From: an uncultured Mediterraneibacter sp.
GTDB lineage: Bacteria; Bacillota; Clostridia; Lachnospirales; Lachnospiraceae
Reading direction: 5' to 3'
Assembly: GCA_944376695.1 (NCBI GenBank)
Contig: CALWDM010000004.1
Span: 1-64,000, forward strand
DNA: 64,000 nt
A program made the position numbers and the translations under genes. Shown in pieces: positions 16,214 to 25,403 of the stretch (position 1 is its first letter; each line of letters opens with the position of its first letter). The notes under the pieces were generated by a model, which searched no databases, was not told the origin of the DNA, and saw only the letters and a list, made by a program, of their open reading frames with translations.

Positions 16214-17560
16214 TCAGGTGGTTGGGATACAGTGTTCAGGAGGACGTGAAGCGGTCAGCAGCACGGTGACAGCCAGTCCGGTCACGACAAACTGGCTGGC
16301 GAGAAGCCCCCATAAGTAGCCCTGGATCCCGAATCTGGGGATCGCGAGAAAGACTCCGCCGATGCGGACAAGCAGTCCGGTTATATTGATCAGGAATGTA
16401 AAGAGCGTCTTGCCGAGCCCGTTGATGGCGCTCATCAGGGCAGTGTTCGTATACAGAAATGGACAAATCCAGGCCAGTGTGAGGATGAATTTTCCAGCTG
16501 TGCTGCTGTGGAAAAGAACAGTGCCGATCAGGTTCCCAAAAATGAGGAAAAACAGACAGCAGGAGAGTCCCAGAAGGAGGCAGCTTCCCGCTGCTTTCCT
16601 GAGCAGCCTGACCATAGCGGGACGGTCTCCGGCCGCCTGGACTGCGCTGACGGCAGGAAGGAGTACGGTTCCCACAGAGTTTGTGATGGCGGACGGGAAG
16701 AGAATACAGGGGAGCGCCATTCCGGTCAGAACGCCATATGTACTCAATGCAGCGCCCCCATCTAAGCCATAGAGCTTCAGGCAGGCGGGAATGGAGGCAG
16801 CCTCCACACTCTGGAGAAGAGTAACTGCCGCACGGTTTGCGGTGAGAGGCACGGACAGTGTGAGCAGCTCTCTTGTATTCGCTGATATTGCTGCAAGGGA
16901 GGGCATCTGTCCGAAAGGCCTGCTGGCAGAGAGCATTTTTGAAGAAAATACAGCTGAGGCAAACTCTCCGGCTGCGATTCCTGCCGCAGCAAGTTTGATC
17001 GACGGTACATGTCCCGTATCTTTTATAAACAGAAAAAGGAGGACCACGAACAGGATACGGATCGTCTGTTCGATAAGCTGGCTTGCCGCGGGGAGCTCTG
17101 TTCGCTGCATACCGAAGCTGTAGCCGCAGATACAGCTGTGGATCGCAGCGCACGGCAGAGCGTAGGAGATAATGATCAAAAGTTCGGCACATCGGGGATC
17201 GCCGAGGAAAGTCTCTGCGATGAAGACAGCATTTTTCTGGATCAGCAGGACTTCAGACAAAGACAGGAGGAGAGTCAGGCAGAGGGCGATGCGGAGTACG
17301 TTGCCGGCCGCTTCTTTTTGTCCCCGTGAAACTTTTTCTGCCGTCATGCGGGAGACAGCGGTCTGCAGCCCTGCGGTGCTGACAGAAAGACAGAGCGTAT
17401 AGACCGGGAAAATAAGCTGGTAGAGCCCTACGCTTTCCTCTCCAAAGGCATGGCTTAAGAAGATTCGGAAGAAAAAACCCATGAGCCGGGATGCCAGCCC
17501 TGCGGCTGTCAGGATCACGGCGCCCTGGAGCAATCTGTGTTCAGTAAACATTTGAGCCAC
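16214..17560 (-). CDS. SpoVB/MurJ-like polysaccharide flippase
   Basis: A 448-residue protein with 12-14 predicted membrane helices, on the minus strand. The N-terminus LLQGAVILTAAGLASRLMGFFFRIFLS, with FGEESVGLYQLIFPVYTLCLS, is the signature of the stage V sporulation protein B branch of the MOP (MATE/Wzx/MurJ) exporters. Such proteins move lipid-linked wall or spore-cortex precursors across the membrane. It is convergent with the SpoIIM-like gene and divergent from iscR. SpoVB itself is a little longer (about 500); paralogues of about 450 residues are common in Lachnospiraceae, so the exact lipid substrate is open. Confidence 0.8.
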   Translation of the reverse strand: MAQMFTEHRLLQGAVILTAAGLASRLMGFFFRIFLSHAFGEESVGLYQLIFPVYTLCLSVSTAGLQTAVSRMTAEKVSRGQKEAAGNVLRIALCLTLLLSLSEVLLIQKNAVFIAETFLGDPRCAELLIIISYALPCAAIHSCICGYSFGMQRTELPAASQLIEQTIRILFVVLLFLFIKDTGHVPSIKLAAAGIAAGEFASAVFSSKMLSASRPFGQMPSLAAISANTRELLTLSVPLTANRAAVTLLQSVEAASIPACLKLYGLDGGAALSTYGVLTGMALPCILFPSAITNSVGTVLLPAVSAVQAAGDRPAMVRLLRKAAGSCLLLGLSCCLFFLIFGNLIGTVLFHSSTAGKFILTLAWICPFLYTNTALMSAINGLGKTLFTFLINITGLLVRIGGVFLAIPRFGIQGYLWGLLASQFVVTGLAVTVLLTASRPPEHCIPTT

Positions 17561-17601
17561 CTCTTATGGCACACTTTTTACAGCATATGTCAGATCATGG
17601 C

Positions 17602-17630
17602 TTGACAGAACCTGGCAGGAGTGATATTCT
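17602..17630 (+). promoter_or_regulatory. iscR promoter
   Basis: TTGACA (17602-17607), 17 bp, TATTCT (17625-17630). The expected start point falls at the edge of the palindrome at 17642-17660. Confidence 0.8.
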
Positions 17631-17641
17631 ACAAAGGTAAA

Positions 17642-17660
17642 TCCTAGTAAATTACTAGGA
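17642..17660. promoter_or_regulatory. Putative IscR/Rrf2 operator (19-bp perfect palindrome)
   Basis: TCCTAGTAA-A-TTACTAGGA is a perfect inverted repeat around a central A. It lies 11 bases after the -10 of the promoter for the Rrf2-family gene, so self-repression of the Fe-S cluster operon is the simple reading. Confidence 0.7.
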
Positions 17661-17690
17661 GATAAACATCAGGCCAGAGAAGGTGGGAAA

Positions 17691-18146
17691 GTGAAGCTAT
17701 CTACGAAAGGAAGATACGGACTGCGCGCCCTGATAGATCTTGCACAGTACAGCTCAGAGACTCCAGTGTCTATCACCAGCATCTCCGCGCGCCAGGACCT
17801 GTCAGAACGATATCTGGAACAGTTAATGGCCATGCTGAAGAAGGCGGGACTGGTTAAGAGTGTCAGAGGCGCGGGAGGCGGATATGTGCTGGCAAAGGAT
17901 ATGGCAGCGATATCTGTAGGAGATGTGCTGCGGGCGCTGGAAGGCAGTCTGGAGCCTGTGGAATGCGCCGGGCTGGAGCCGGAGGGAGGCTGTAAGGCAT
18001 CAGACCAGTGCGTGACAAAATATGTCTGGCAGAGAATCAACGACAGCATCAGCCGGACAGTGGACGAGATCAGGCTCGATCAGCTCGTTGAGGAAAGCAG
18101 AAAGAAGCAATGCGCCGGACTGGACCGCACAGGATGTAAGAATTAG
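17691..18146 (+). CDS. iscR: Rrf2-family regulator, IscR-like
   Basis: A winged-helix regulator of 151 residues that probably senses Fe-S cluster status. It starts MKLSTKGRYGLRALIDLAQY, the Rrf2 signature, with recognition helix LSERYLEQLM and wing VRGAGGGYVLAKD. Three cysteines, Cys92, Cys101 and Cys107 (EC-x8-C-x5-C), are spaced as in cluster-binding IscR/Rrf2 members, with two more near the C-terminus. It heads nifS-nifU-mnmA and has a 19-bp palindrome in its own promoter, so it most likely represses this operon when cluster supply is adequate. The start is GTG or ATG-like context at 17691 behind AGAAGGTGG. Confidence 0.88.
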   Translation: MKLSTKGRYGLRALIDLAQYSSETPVSITSISARQDLSERYLEQLMAMLKKAGLVKSVRGAGGGYVLAKDMAAISVGDVLRALEGSLEPVECAGLEPEGGCKASDQCVTKYVWQRINDSISRTVDEIRLDQLVEESRKKQCAGLDRTGCKN

Positions 18147-18214
18147 CCATACACAGCCTGAAAGAAAAGGCTGCGATACTATTTACAGAAAAAGAGAAAG
18201 TTAAGGAGGCAGAG

Positions 18215-19408
18215 ATGGAAAGACTGATTTATCTTGACAATGCAGCGACGACAAAGACGTCGCCTGAAGTTGTGGAGGCTATGCTGCCGTATTTTACAGA
18301 GCATTATGGAAACCCGTCCAGTGTGTACGGATTTGCCGCGGCAAATAAGGAAGTGATCATAAGGCAGAGAGAGATTATCGCCGGGGTCCTCGGGGCAAAG
18401 GGAAATGAGATTTATTTCACTGCGGGCGGGACAGAAGCGGATAACTGGGCGCTGATCGCCACGGCGGAGGCGTACGCGGCAAAAGGCAGGCATATTATCA
18501 CCACAAAGATTGAGCATCATGCGATCCTGCATACATGTGAGTATCTTCAGAAACGGGGATATGAGGTGACGTATCTTGATGTGGACGAAAATGGCCTTGT
18601 GGATCCGAAGGCAGTGGAAGATGCGATCCGGCCGGATACGATTCTGATTTCAGTAATGTTTGCAAATAATGAAATCGGGACGGTGGAACCGATTGCAGAG
18701 ATCGGGAAGATCGCGAAAGAGCACGGCATCCTGTTCCACACAGATGCAGTGCAGGCGTTTGCGCAGATTCCGTTCAATGTAGATGAGTGCAATATTGATA
18801 TGCTCAGTGCCAGCGGGCATAAATTAAACGGACCAAAGGGGATTGGCTTCCTTTATATAAGAACAGGAGTGAAGATCCGTTCCTTTATCCACGGCGGAGC
18901 CCAGGAGAGGAGGCGCCGTGCGGGTACGGAAAACGTACCTGGCATTGTGGGACTCGGGAAGGCTGTTGAGCTGGCGGCGGCGTCTATGCAGGAACGTACG
19001 GAAAAGGAGTCCCGTCTCAGAAATCACCTGATCAGCAGGATTGAGAAGGAGATCCCCTGCTGCCGGCTGAATGGTGACCGCGTGAAGCGTCTTCCGAATA
19101 ATGTGAATTTCAGCTTTCAGTTTGTTGAAGGAGAATCTCTCCTTATCATGCTGGACATGAAAGGCATCTGTGCTTCCAGCGGCTCTGCGTGCACATCCGG
19201 TTCTCTGGATCCGTCTCATGTCCTGCTTGCGATCGGGCTGCCCCATGAGATCGCGCACGGATCGTTAAGGATGACGCTTGGGGCGGATACGACAGAGGAA
19301 GAACTAGACTATGTGGTGGATTCCTTAAAGGAGATCGTCGCTCAACTGCGGAATATGTCGCCGCTTTATGAGGACTTTGTCCGCAGACAGAAAAACCAGG
19401 AAAATTAA
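18215..19408 (+). CDS. nifS: Cysteine desulfurase, NifS/IscS type
   Basis: This PLP enzyme takes sulfur from cysteine for Fe-S clusters and tRNA thiolation. The 397 residues begin MERLIYLDNAATTKTSPEVVEAM. The PLP lysine is Lys203 in SASGHKLNGPKGIGF, and the persulfide cysteine is Cys326 in the short loop SSGSACTSGS. GGAGG precedes the ATG. Its partner scaffold NifU and the sulfur acceptor MnmA follow directly, so the enzyme probably serves both cluster assembly and 2-thiouridine synthesis. Confidence 0.95.
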   Translation: MERLIYLDNAATTKTSPEVVEAMLPYFTEHYGNPSSVYGFAAANKEVIIRQREIIAGVLGAKGNEIYFTAGGTEADNWALIATAEAYAAKGRHIITTKIEHHAILHTCEYLQKRGYEVTYLDVDENGLVDPKAVEDAIRPDTILISVMFANNEIGTVEPIAEIGKIAKEHGILFHTDAVQAFAQIPFNVDECNIDMLSASGHKLNGPKGIGFLYIRTGVKIRSFIHGGAQERRRRAGTENVPGIVGLGKAVELAAASMQERTEKESRLRNHLISRIEKEIPCCRLNGDRVKRLPNNVNFSFQFVEGESLLIMLDMKGICASSGSACTSGSLDPSHVLLAIGLPHEIAHGSLRMTLGADTTEEELDYVVDSLKEIVAQLRNMSPLYEDFVRRQKNQEN

Positions 19409-19445
19409 AGTAAGATAAATATACAAAGAACAGGAGGAAATATAA

Positions 19446-19889
19446 ATGTATACAGAGAAAGTAATGGACCATTTTCAGCATCCGAGAAATGTAGGGGAGA
19501 TCGAAAACGCCAGCGGCGTCGGCACAGTTGGCAACGCCAAATGTGGAGATATTATGAGGATTTATCTTGATATCGATGAGAACCAAATTATCCGTGATGT
19601 GAAGTTTAAGACATTCGGATGCGGCGCTGCAGTGGCGACCAGCAGTATGGCTACAGAGCTCGTGAAAGGAAAGAATATCCAGGAGGCAATGGAGGTCACG
19701 AACAAAGCGGTAATGGAAGCGCTGGACGGGCTCCCTCCGGTAAAAGTGCACTGTTCTCTTCTTGCGGAAGAAGCGATCCACGCGGCGCTCTGGGATTACG
19801 CGGAGAAGAACGGGATCAGGATCGAAGGCCTGGAGAAACCGAAATCTGATGTTCATGAAGGCGAGGAAGAGGAAGAAGAGGAGTACTGA
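19446..19889 (+). CDS. nifU: Fe-S cluster scaffold NifU/IscU
   Basis: The 147-residue NifU N-terminal-type scaffold carries all three cluster cysteines: Cys33 (NAKCGD, with Asp35), Cys59 (FGCGAA) and Cys103 (VHCSLLAEEA). It receives sulfur from NifS and iron to build a transient cluster. The tail ends in a run of glutamates (EGEEEEEEEY), longer than usual for IscU. The ribosome binding site AGGAGG is 8 bases before the ATG. The stop overlaps the mnmA start (TGATGAG), so the two are coupled. Confidence 0.94.
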   Translation: MYTEKVMDHFQHPRNVGEIENASGVGTVGNAKCGDIMRIYLDIDENQIIRDVKFKTFGCGAAVATSSMATELVKGKNIQEAMEVTNKAVMEALDGLPPVKVHCSLLAEEAIHAALWDYAEKNGIRIEGLEKPKSDVHEGEEEEEEEY

Positions 19890-20968
19890 TGAGCAGAGTT
19901 GTCGTCGGGATGTCCGGGGGCGTGGACTCTTCGGTCGCGGCATACCTTCTGAAGGAGCAGGGGTATGACGTGATCGGAGCGACCATGAAGCTCTGGCAGG
20001 AGGATGCCTGCTCTGTGGAAGAAAACGGCGGATGCTGCGGATTAAGCGCTGTCGAGGACGCAAGGCGTGTGGCGGCAGCCCTTGACATTCCGTACTATGT
20101 GATGAATTTTAAAAAAGAATTCCGGGAGCATGTGATCGACTATTTCACAGAGGAATATCTCGGCGGGCATACCCCGAATCCTTGTATTGCATGCAACCGC
20201 TATGTGAAGTGGGAGGCGCTTTTAAACCGCAGCCTGTCTATCGGCGCGGATTACATTGCTACCGGGCATTATGCCCGGATCGAGCGGCTCCCAAACGGAA
20301 GATATGCCCTGCGGCGGTCTGCCTCACAGGAAAAAGACCAGACCTATGCCCTCTATAACCTGACGCAGGAACAGCTTGGAAGGACACTGATGCCGGTAGG
20401 CGCTTACTCAAAGGAGGAGATTCGCTCCATAGCCGGACGGGTCGGGCTTCTTGTGGCAGACAAGCCGGACAGCCAGGATATCTGTTTCGTCCCGGATGGA
20501 GATTACGCCTCGTTTATCGAGAAAGAGGTCAGAGAGAAAACCGGGGAAAGCCTTCCAACCGGTAATTTTGTAACTTCCGGCGGACGTGTCCTGGGGCAGC
20601 ACAAAGGGATCGTCCACTATACGGTCGGACAGCGAAAGGGGCTGGGGCTGGCTCTGGGATATCCGGCATTTGTGCTGGAGATCCGCCCGGAGACAAATGA
20701 AGTCGTCGTCGGTACTTATGACGAGTCCCTGACCCATACCGTGCGGGCAGACCGGCTGAATTTCATGTCCGTGGAGGACCTGACAGAGCCGAAGCGTGTC
20801 TTTGCAAAGATTCGCTACAATCATAAGGGAGCGTGGTGCACAGCGGAAAAGACAGGGGAGGATGAGCTTACCTGTCATTTTGATGAAGCGCAGAGGGCCG
20901 TGACGCCCGGACAGGCACTGGTGCTCTACGACGGAGACTATGTACTGGGAGGAGGCACAATCCTGTGA
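19889..20968 (+). CDS. mnmA: tRNA-specific 2-thiouridylase MnmA
   Basis: MnmA adds sulfur to U34 of Lys, Glu and Gln tRNAs. The 359 residues hold the PP-loop GMSGGVDSS near the N-terminus, the nucleophile Cys102 in NPCIACNRYVKW and the second active cysteine Cys199 in DSQDICFVPDGDY; these numbers match the E. coli enzyme as I recall it. The C-terminal beta domains include TVGQRKGLGLA. It sits in the sulfur-transfer operon and is translationally coupled to nifU, so sulfur probably passes from NifS. Confidence 0.95.
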   Translation: MSRVVVGMSGGVDSSVAAYLLKEQGYDVIGATMKLWQEDACSVEENGGCCGLSAVEDARRVAAALDIPYYVMNFKKEFREHVIDYFTEEYLGGHTPNPCIACNRYVKWEALLNRSLSIGADYIATGHYARIERLPNGRYALRRSASQEKDQTYALYNLTQEQLGRTLMPVGAYSKEEIRSIAGRVGLLVADKPDSQDICFVPDGDYASFIEKEVREKTGESLPTGNFVTSGGRVLGQHKGIVHYTVGQRKGLGLALGYPAFVLEIRPETNEVVVGTYDESLTHTVRADRLNFMSVEDLTEPKRVFAKIRYNHKGAWCTAEKTGEDELTCHFDEAQRAVTPGQALVLYDGDYVLGGGTIL

Positions 20969-20985
20969 GTGGAGGGGGAAGAAAA

Positions 20986-21828
20986 ATGACAGGAGGAATC
21001 CTCTGTGACTCCCATGTGCATACGGAGTTTTCAACGGACAGCGAAGCTGCGGTAAGAAGTATGCTGAATGCCGCGGCTGGGCGCGGGCTTGAGTCAGTCT
21101 GTATCACAGACCACATGGATCTGGACTTTCCGCCTCAGGACGGACAGGATTTTGACGGGAAACAACCGTTTTGTTTTGATCTGGATGAGTATTTTCAGAC
21201 ACTTTCCATGCTCCGGGAGGAATACAGGGGGCGTCTGGAGGTGAGGATCGGCATCGAGATCGGACTTCAGCCCCACCTCGGGCACAGATATCGTGAAATG
21301 CTGCATTCGTATCCGTTTGACTATGTGATCGGATCGGTTCATCTGATCCGCGGGCTGGATCCTTATTATGGAAAACTGTTTGAGGGCAGGCCGGACGCGG
21401 AGGCGTACAGAGAGGCCTTTGAAGAGACGGTGCGCTGCCTGAACGCTGTGAATGATTTTGATTCTCTCGGACATCTGGACTATGTAGTGCGCTACGGAAA
21501 GCATCAGGGGGAGGAGTACTCTTATCGGAAGTTTGCGGACGAGATCGATGAGGTTCTGAAAAAGCTGATCTCCATGGGAAAGGGTCTGGAGATGAATACA
21601 GGAGGACTCAGATGCGGACTTGGTTTCTGCAATCCGCACCCGGATGTGATGAAGCGCTACCGGGAACTGGGCGGCGAGATCGTGACCATTGGGGCGGACG
21701 CACACCGGCCAGAGCATATGGCGTATGAGTTTCAGCAGGCGTCGGAGATTCTTAAGGCGTGCGGCTTCCGATATTATACGGAATACAGAGAACGCACGCC
21801 TGTCTTCCGGAGGATAGACTTCGAATAA
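20986..21828 (+). CDS. PHP-family phosphatase, histidinol-phosphatase type
   Basis: The protein has about 280 residues. The PHP metal motifs are visible: CDSHVHTEFSTDS, CITDHMDLDFP, EIGLQPH, GSVHLIRG, LGHLDYVVRYG and TIGADAHRPEHM. Members of the HisJ/HisK branch remove phosphate from histidinol phosphate in histidine synthesis. No other his gene is nearby, so the substrate could differ. ATG 20986 follows GGAGGGGGAA; the frame is open back to 20965 with a GTG overlapping the mnmA end. Co-transcription with mnmA is likely. Confidence 0.85.
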   Translation: MTGGILCDSHVHTEFSTDSEAAVRSMLNAAAGRGLESVCITDHMDLDFPPQDGQDFDGKQPFCFDLDEYFQTLSMLREEYRGRLEVRIGIEIGLQPHLGHRYREMLHSYPFDYVIGSVHLIRGLDPYYGKLFEGRPDAEAYREAFEETVRCLNAVNDFDSLGHLDYVVRYGKHQGEEYSYRKFADEIDEVLKKLISMGKGLEMNTGGLRCGLGFCNPHPDVMKRYRELGGEIVTIGADAHRPEHMAYEFQQASEILKACGFRYYTEYRERTPVFRRIDFE

Positions 21829-21843
21829 ATTAGTATTTAGTAC

Positions 21844-21872
21844 TTGAATTTTTGTTTCCACTTTAGTACAAT
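21844..21872 (+). promoter_or_regulatory. gap promoter
   Basis: TTGAAT (21844-21849), 17 bp, TACAAT (21867-21872). The same box style (TTGAAA-17-TACAAT) precedes gpmI. Confidence 0.65.
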
Positions 21873-21884
21873 TATGCTAGTTGA

Positions 21885-21919
21885 TGAATCCTTAACAATG
21901 TTGTATCTGTAAGGATTCA
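21885..21919 (+). promoter_or_regulatory. Hairpin in the gap 5' leader
   Basis: TGAATCCTTA (21885-21894) and TAAGGATTCA (21910-21919) make a 10-bp perfect stem with a 15-base loop, just after the predicted start point. No T-run follows. It may protect the mRNA 5' end or bind a regulator. Confidence 0.5.
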
Positions 21920-21974
21920 TTGTTATGACTGTAACACAGTCAAATATTTTCAAATTCTTAGGAGGAATTAAATC

Positions 21975-22994
21975 ATGGCAGTAAAAGTAGCGATTAATGG
22001 ATTTGGACGTATCGGACGTCTCGCTTTCAGACAGATGTTTGGGGCAGAAGGATTTGAGATCGTGGCAATCAACGATCTTACATCTCCGAAGATGCTGGCT
22101 CACTTACTGAAATATGACTCAACACAGGGCAAATATGCACTGGCTGACAAAGTTGAGGCTGGAGAGGATTCCATCACAGTAGACGGAAAAGAGATCAAGA
22201 TCTATGCTGAGGCTGACGCAAAGAACCTTCCGTGGGGAGAGATCGGCGTTGACGTTGTTCTCGAGTGTACAGGATTCTACACAAAGAAAGAGAAAGCTCA
22301 CGCTCATATCGAAGCAGGCGCTAAGAAAGTTATCATCTCGGCTCCGGCTGGAAATGACCTTCCGACGATCGTTTACAACGTAAATCACGAGCAGCTGACA
22401 AAGGATGACGACATCATTTCTGCAGCATCCTGTACGACAAACTGCCTCGCTCCGATGGCGAAAGCTCTGAATGACCTTGCACCGATCAAATCCGGTATCA
22501 TGTGCACCATCCACGCTTACACAGGCGATCAGATGACACTGGACGGACCGCAGAGAAAAGGCGATCTGAGAAGATCACGCGCAGCGGCTGTCAATATCGT
22601 TCCGAACAGCACAGGAGCGGCTAAGGCTATCGGCCTTGTAATTCCGGAACTGAACGGCAAGCTTATCGGATCCGCTCAGCGTGTTCCTACTCCTACAGGA
22701 TCCACAACAATCCTGACAGCGGTTGTCGAGGGTGAAGTTACAGTTGATCAGATCAACGCGGCTATGAAGGCAGCAGCTAACGAGTCCTATGGATATAATA
22801 CAGACGAGATCGTTTCCAGCGATATCGTCGGTATGACATATGGTTCTCTGTTTGACGCTACACAGACAATGGCTCTTCCGGTTGGCGACGGCACAACAGA
22901 GGTTCAGGTTGTTTCATGGTATGACAATGAGAACTCATACACAAGCCAGATGGTAAGAACAATCAAATACTTCGGAAAACTGCTTGGGGCTTAA
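21975..22994 (+). CDS. gap: Glyceraldehyde-3-phosphate dehydrogenase
   Basis: This NAD-dependent glycolytic enzyme has 339 residues. The N-terminal Rossmann motif is [17 protein letters not shown], the catalytic cysteine is Cys153 in [13 protein letters not shown], and [26 protein letters not shown] and WYDNENSY complete the family set. AGGAGG precedes the ATG. Codon use is strongly biased (ACA, GTT/GTA, CTT, ATC), as expected for a highly expressed gene. It heads the gap-pgk-tpiA series and has its own promoter, leader hairpin and a strong terminator before pgk. Confidence 0.97.
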   Translation: MAVKVAINGFGRIGRLAFRQMFGAEGFEIVAINDLTSPKMLAHLLKYDSTQGKYALADKVEAGEDSITVDGKEIKIYAEADAKNLPWGEIGVDVVLECTGFYTKKEKAHAHIEAGAKKVIISAPAGNDLPTIVYNVNHEQLTKDDDIISAASCTTNCLAPMAKALNDLAPIKSGIMCTIHAYTGDQMTLDGPQRKGDLRRSRAAAVNIVPNSTGAAKAIGLVIPELNGKLIGSAQRVPTPTGSTTILTAVVEGEVTVDQINAAMKAAANESYGYNTDEIVSSDIVGMTYGSLFDATQTMALPVGDGTTEVQVVSWYDNENSYTSQMVRTIKYFGKLLGA

Positions 22995-23055
22995 TTCATT
23001 CTCAGAATGAGGACAGGCTCTCAGATGATGATTCTGAATAATTGACTCACAATAG

Positions 23056-23094
23056 GGTCCGGTCTTGTTGTAGGACCGGGCCTTATTTCGTTTT
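23056..23094 (+). terminator. gap terminator
   Basis: GGTCCGGTC (23056-23064) pairs with GACCGGGCC (23074-23082) and is followed by TTATTTCGTTTT. pgk must then be reached by read-through or its own promoter. Confidence 0.75.
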
Positions 23095-23152
23095 CACATG
23101 CATGGAAGTTTTTTCCGGCGCATGTCATAAAAAGTATCAGGAGGCTATTAAA

Positions 23153-24352
23153 ATGGCAGCACTTAACAAAAAATCAGTAGACGATATCAATGTAAAGGGA
23201 CAGAGAGTCCTTGTAAGATGCGACTTCAACGTACCGCTCCAGGATGGAAAGATCACAGACGAGAACCGTATCGTGGCAGCTCTTCCGACGATCAGGAAGC
23301 TGATCTCTGACGGCGGCAAAGTGATTCTCTGCTCACATCTCGGGAAGCCGAAGGGTGAGCCGAAGCCGGAACTTTCACTGGCGCCGGTAGCTGTAAGACT
23401 TTCCGAGCTCCTCGGGCAGGAGGTAAAATTTGCAGCGGATCCGGAAGTTGTCGGACCGAACGCCAGGGCAGCGGTAGAGGCTATGAAGGACGGCGACGTT
23501 GTTCTCCTCGAGAACACACGTTACAGAGCAGAAGAGACAAAGAACGGCGAGGAGTTCTCCAAAGAGCTCGCTTCCCTGTGTGACGTATTCGTAAACGATG
23601 CGTTCGGTACAGCTCACAGAGCTCACTGCTCAAACGTAGGCGTTACAAAGTATGTTGACACAGCAGTAGTCGGATACCTGATGCAGAAAGAGATCGATTT
23701 CCTCGGAAACGCTGTTGAGAACCCGGAGAGACCGTTCGTTGCGATCCTGGGCGGCTCTAAAGTATCCAGCAAGATTTCTGTTATCAACAACCTGCTTGAG
23801 AAGGTTGATACACTGATCATTGGCGGAGGAATGTGCTTCACATTCACGAAGGCTCAGGGAGGCAATGTCGGCAATTCTCTTCTTGAGGAAGACTACCTTC
23901 AGTATGCTCTGGATATGATCAAAAAGGCAGAAGAGAAGGGAGTAAAACTTCTTCTCCCGGTTGACGCTGTAGCGGCAGATGCATTCTCCAATGACGCAAA
24001 TACAAAAGTCGTTCCGCAGGGAGAGATCCCGGACGGATGGATGGGACTTGACATTGGACCTGAGACAGCGAAGATGTATGCAGAGGCTGTTAAGACGGCT
24101 AAAACAGTTGTATGGAACGGACCGATGGGATGCTTTGAGATGCCGAAGTTTGCTGACGGAACAAAGACAGTCGCAGAGGCTCTTGCTGACACGGACGCAG
24201 TGACGATCATCGGAGGCGGTGACTCTGCAGCGGCAGTCAACCAGCTTGGATATGGCGATAAGATGACACATATCTCAACAGGCGGCGGCGCTTCCCTTGA
24301 GTTCCTCGAAGGCAAGGAGCTTCCAGGCGTGGCAGCGGCTAACGACCGCTAG
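23153..24352 (+). CDS. pgk: Phosphoglycerate kinase
   Basis: The enzyme makes ATP from 1,3-bisphosphoglycerate. The 399-residue protein starts [29 protein letters not shown] behind AGGAGG; a longer frame from 23042 crosses the gap terminator and is not coding. Motifs: [66 protein letters not shown] and the nucleotide loop GGGDSAAAV. It has the same expression-type codon bias as gap. It is separated from tpiA by a highly structured spacer. Confidence 0.97.
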   Translation: MAALNKKSVDDINVKGQRVLVRCDFNVPLQDGKITDENRIVAALPTIRKLISDGGKVILCSHLGKPKGEPKPELSLAPVAVRLSELLGQEVKFAADPEVVGPNARAAVEAMKDGDVVLLENTRYRAEETKNGEEFSKELASLCDVFVNDAFGTAHRAHCSNVGVTKYVDTAVVGYLMQKEIDFLGNAVENPERPFVAILGGSKVSSKISVINNLLEKVDTLIIGGGMCFTFTKAQGGNVGNSLLEEDYLQYALDMIKKAEEKGVKLLLPVDAVAADAFSNDANTKVVPQGEIPDGWMGLDIGPETAKMYAEAVKTAKTVVWNGPMGCFEMPKFADGTKTVAEALADTDAVTIIGGGDSAAAVNQLGYGDKMTHISTGGGASLEFLEGKELPGVAAANDR

Positions 24353-24462
24353 GCTGCGTATATGCCCCGATTGCGGCGTCAGATGCGGCCTGACGTACCT
24401 CTTTTGTACGCCGGCGCCGCATCTTCCTTGCACTCAGAACATATCCGCAGCCTATCGGGGCA
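24352..24462 (+). ncRNA. Structured pgk-tpiA spacer (possible cis-regulatory RNA)
   Basis: Several helices can form: GGCTGCGTATAT (24352-24363) with ATATCCGCAGCC (24441-24452, one mismatch); TGCCCCGAT (24363-24371) with ATCGGGGCA (24454-24462, perfect); GATGCGGC (24382-24389) with GCCGCATC (24416-24423); and CGTCAG with CTGACG. The first two are in interlocked order, which is a pseudoknot topology. No T-run follows, and the tpiA ribosome binding site AAGGAG lies about 25 bases beyond. The transcript is inferred; I know no named RNA family with this layout. Confidence 0.45.
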
Positions 24463-24500
24463 ATTCGATATAACTAATAATATCAAGGAGAAAGAACGAA

Positions 24501-25250
24501 ATGGCAAGAAAGAAAATCATTGCAGGAAACTGGAAAATGAACAAGACTCCGAGCGAGGCAGTCGCACTTGTAGAAGAGCTGAAGCCGCTCGTAGCGAACG
24601 AGGAGGTTGACGTAGTATTCTGCGTGCCGGCGATCGATATCGTACCGGTAGTCGAGGCTGTAAAAGGCACAAACATCCAGGTTGGCGCTGAGAATATGTA
24701 TTTTGAGGAGAGCGGAGCTTATACCGGTGAGATCGCTCCGGCTATGCTCGCGGACGCAGGCGTGAAATACGTTGTTCTCGGACATTCTGAGAGAAGAGAT
24801 TATTTTGGAGAGACAAATGAGGATGTAAACAAGAAAGTCCTCAAGGCGTTTGAGCACGGTATCACACCGATCATGTGCTGCGGCGAGACTCTGGAGCAGA
24901 GAGAGCAGGGCGTGACAATGGATTTCATCCGCCAGCAGGTCAAGGTTGGTCTTCAGAACGTAACGGCTGACCAGGCTAAGACAATGGTCATCGCATACGA
25001 GCCGATCTGGGCGATCGGAACAGGCAAGACAGCTACAACAGAGCAGGCTGAGGAAGTATGCAGGGGCATCCGCGCGTGCATCGCTGAAATTTATGACGAG
25101 GCGACAGCAGAAGCGATCCGCATCCAGTACGGCGGCTCTGTAAACGCAGGCAACGCGGCAGAGCTCTTTGCTCAGGCTGACATCGACGGAGGTCTGGTGG
25201 GAGGCGCTTCCCTGAAGGCTGATTTCGGAAAGATCGTGAACTACAAATAA
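24501..25250 (+). CDS. tpiA: Triosephosphate isomerase
   Basis: This enzyme interconverts dihydroxyacetone phosphate and glyceraldehyde 3-phosphate. The 249 residues include [14 protein letters not shown] (catalytic Lys), [13 protein letters not shown] (catalytic His), [13 protein letters not shown] (catalytic Glu and flexible loop) and YGGSVNAGN. The ribosome binding site AAGGAG is 10 bases upstream. It ends at a strong hairpin terminator, after which the glycolytic run is interrupted by the sugar locus before gpmI resumes it. Confidence 0.97.
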   Translation: MARKKIIAGNWKMNKTPSEAVALVEELKPLVANEEVDVVFCVPAIDIVPVVEAVKGTNIQVGAENMYFEESGAYTGEIAPAMLADAGVKYVVLGHSERRDYFGETNEDVNKKVLKAFEHGITPIMCCGETLEQREQGVTMDFIRQQVKVGLQNVTADQAKTMVIAYEPIWAIGTGKTATTEQAEEVCRGIRACIAEIYDEATAEAIRIQYGGSVNAGNAAELFAQADIDGGLVGGASLKADFGKIVNYK

Positions 25251-25320
25251 TCATGTGATACAATGAGAAGGTGAAAGACTTTTTGATCCTGTATCATTCA
25301 ATTAGATAAACAGATAAAAA

Positions 25321-25366
25321 GCGGACCATTGAGTGGAAATATTCAGTGGCCCGCTTTTATTTTTAT
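25321..25366. terminator. Bidirectional terminator between tpiA and lacI-type gene
   Basis: GCGGACCATTGA and TTCAGTGGCCCGC form a stem of about 12 bp (with G-T pairs) followed by TTTTATTTTT on the plus strand; an A-run before it supplies a T-run for the convergent minus-strand gene. Confidence 0.8.
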
Positions 25367-25403
25367 ATGTCTGAACTGTATAATGCCGTCAGAGGGAATG
25401 TTT

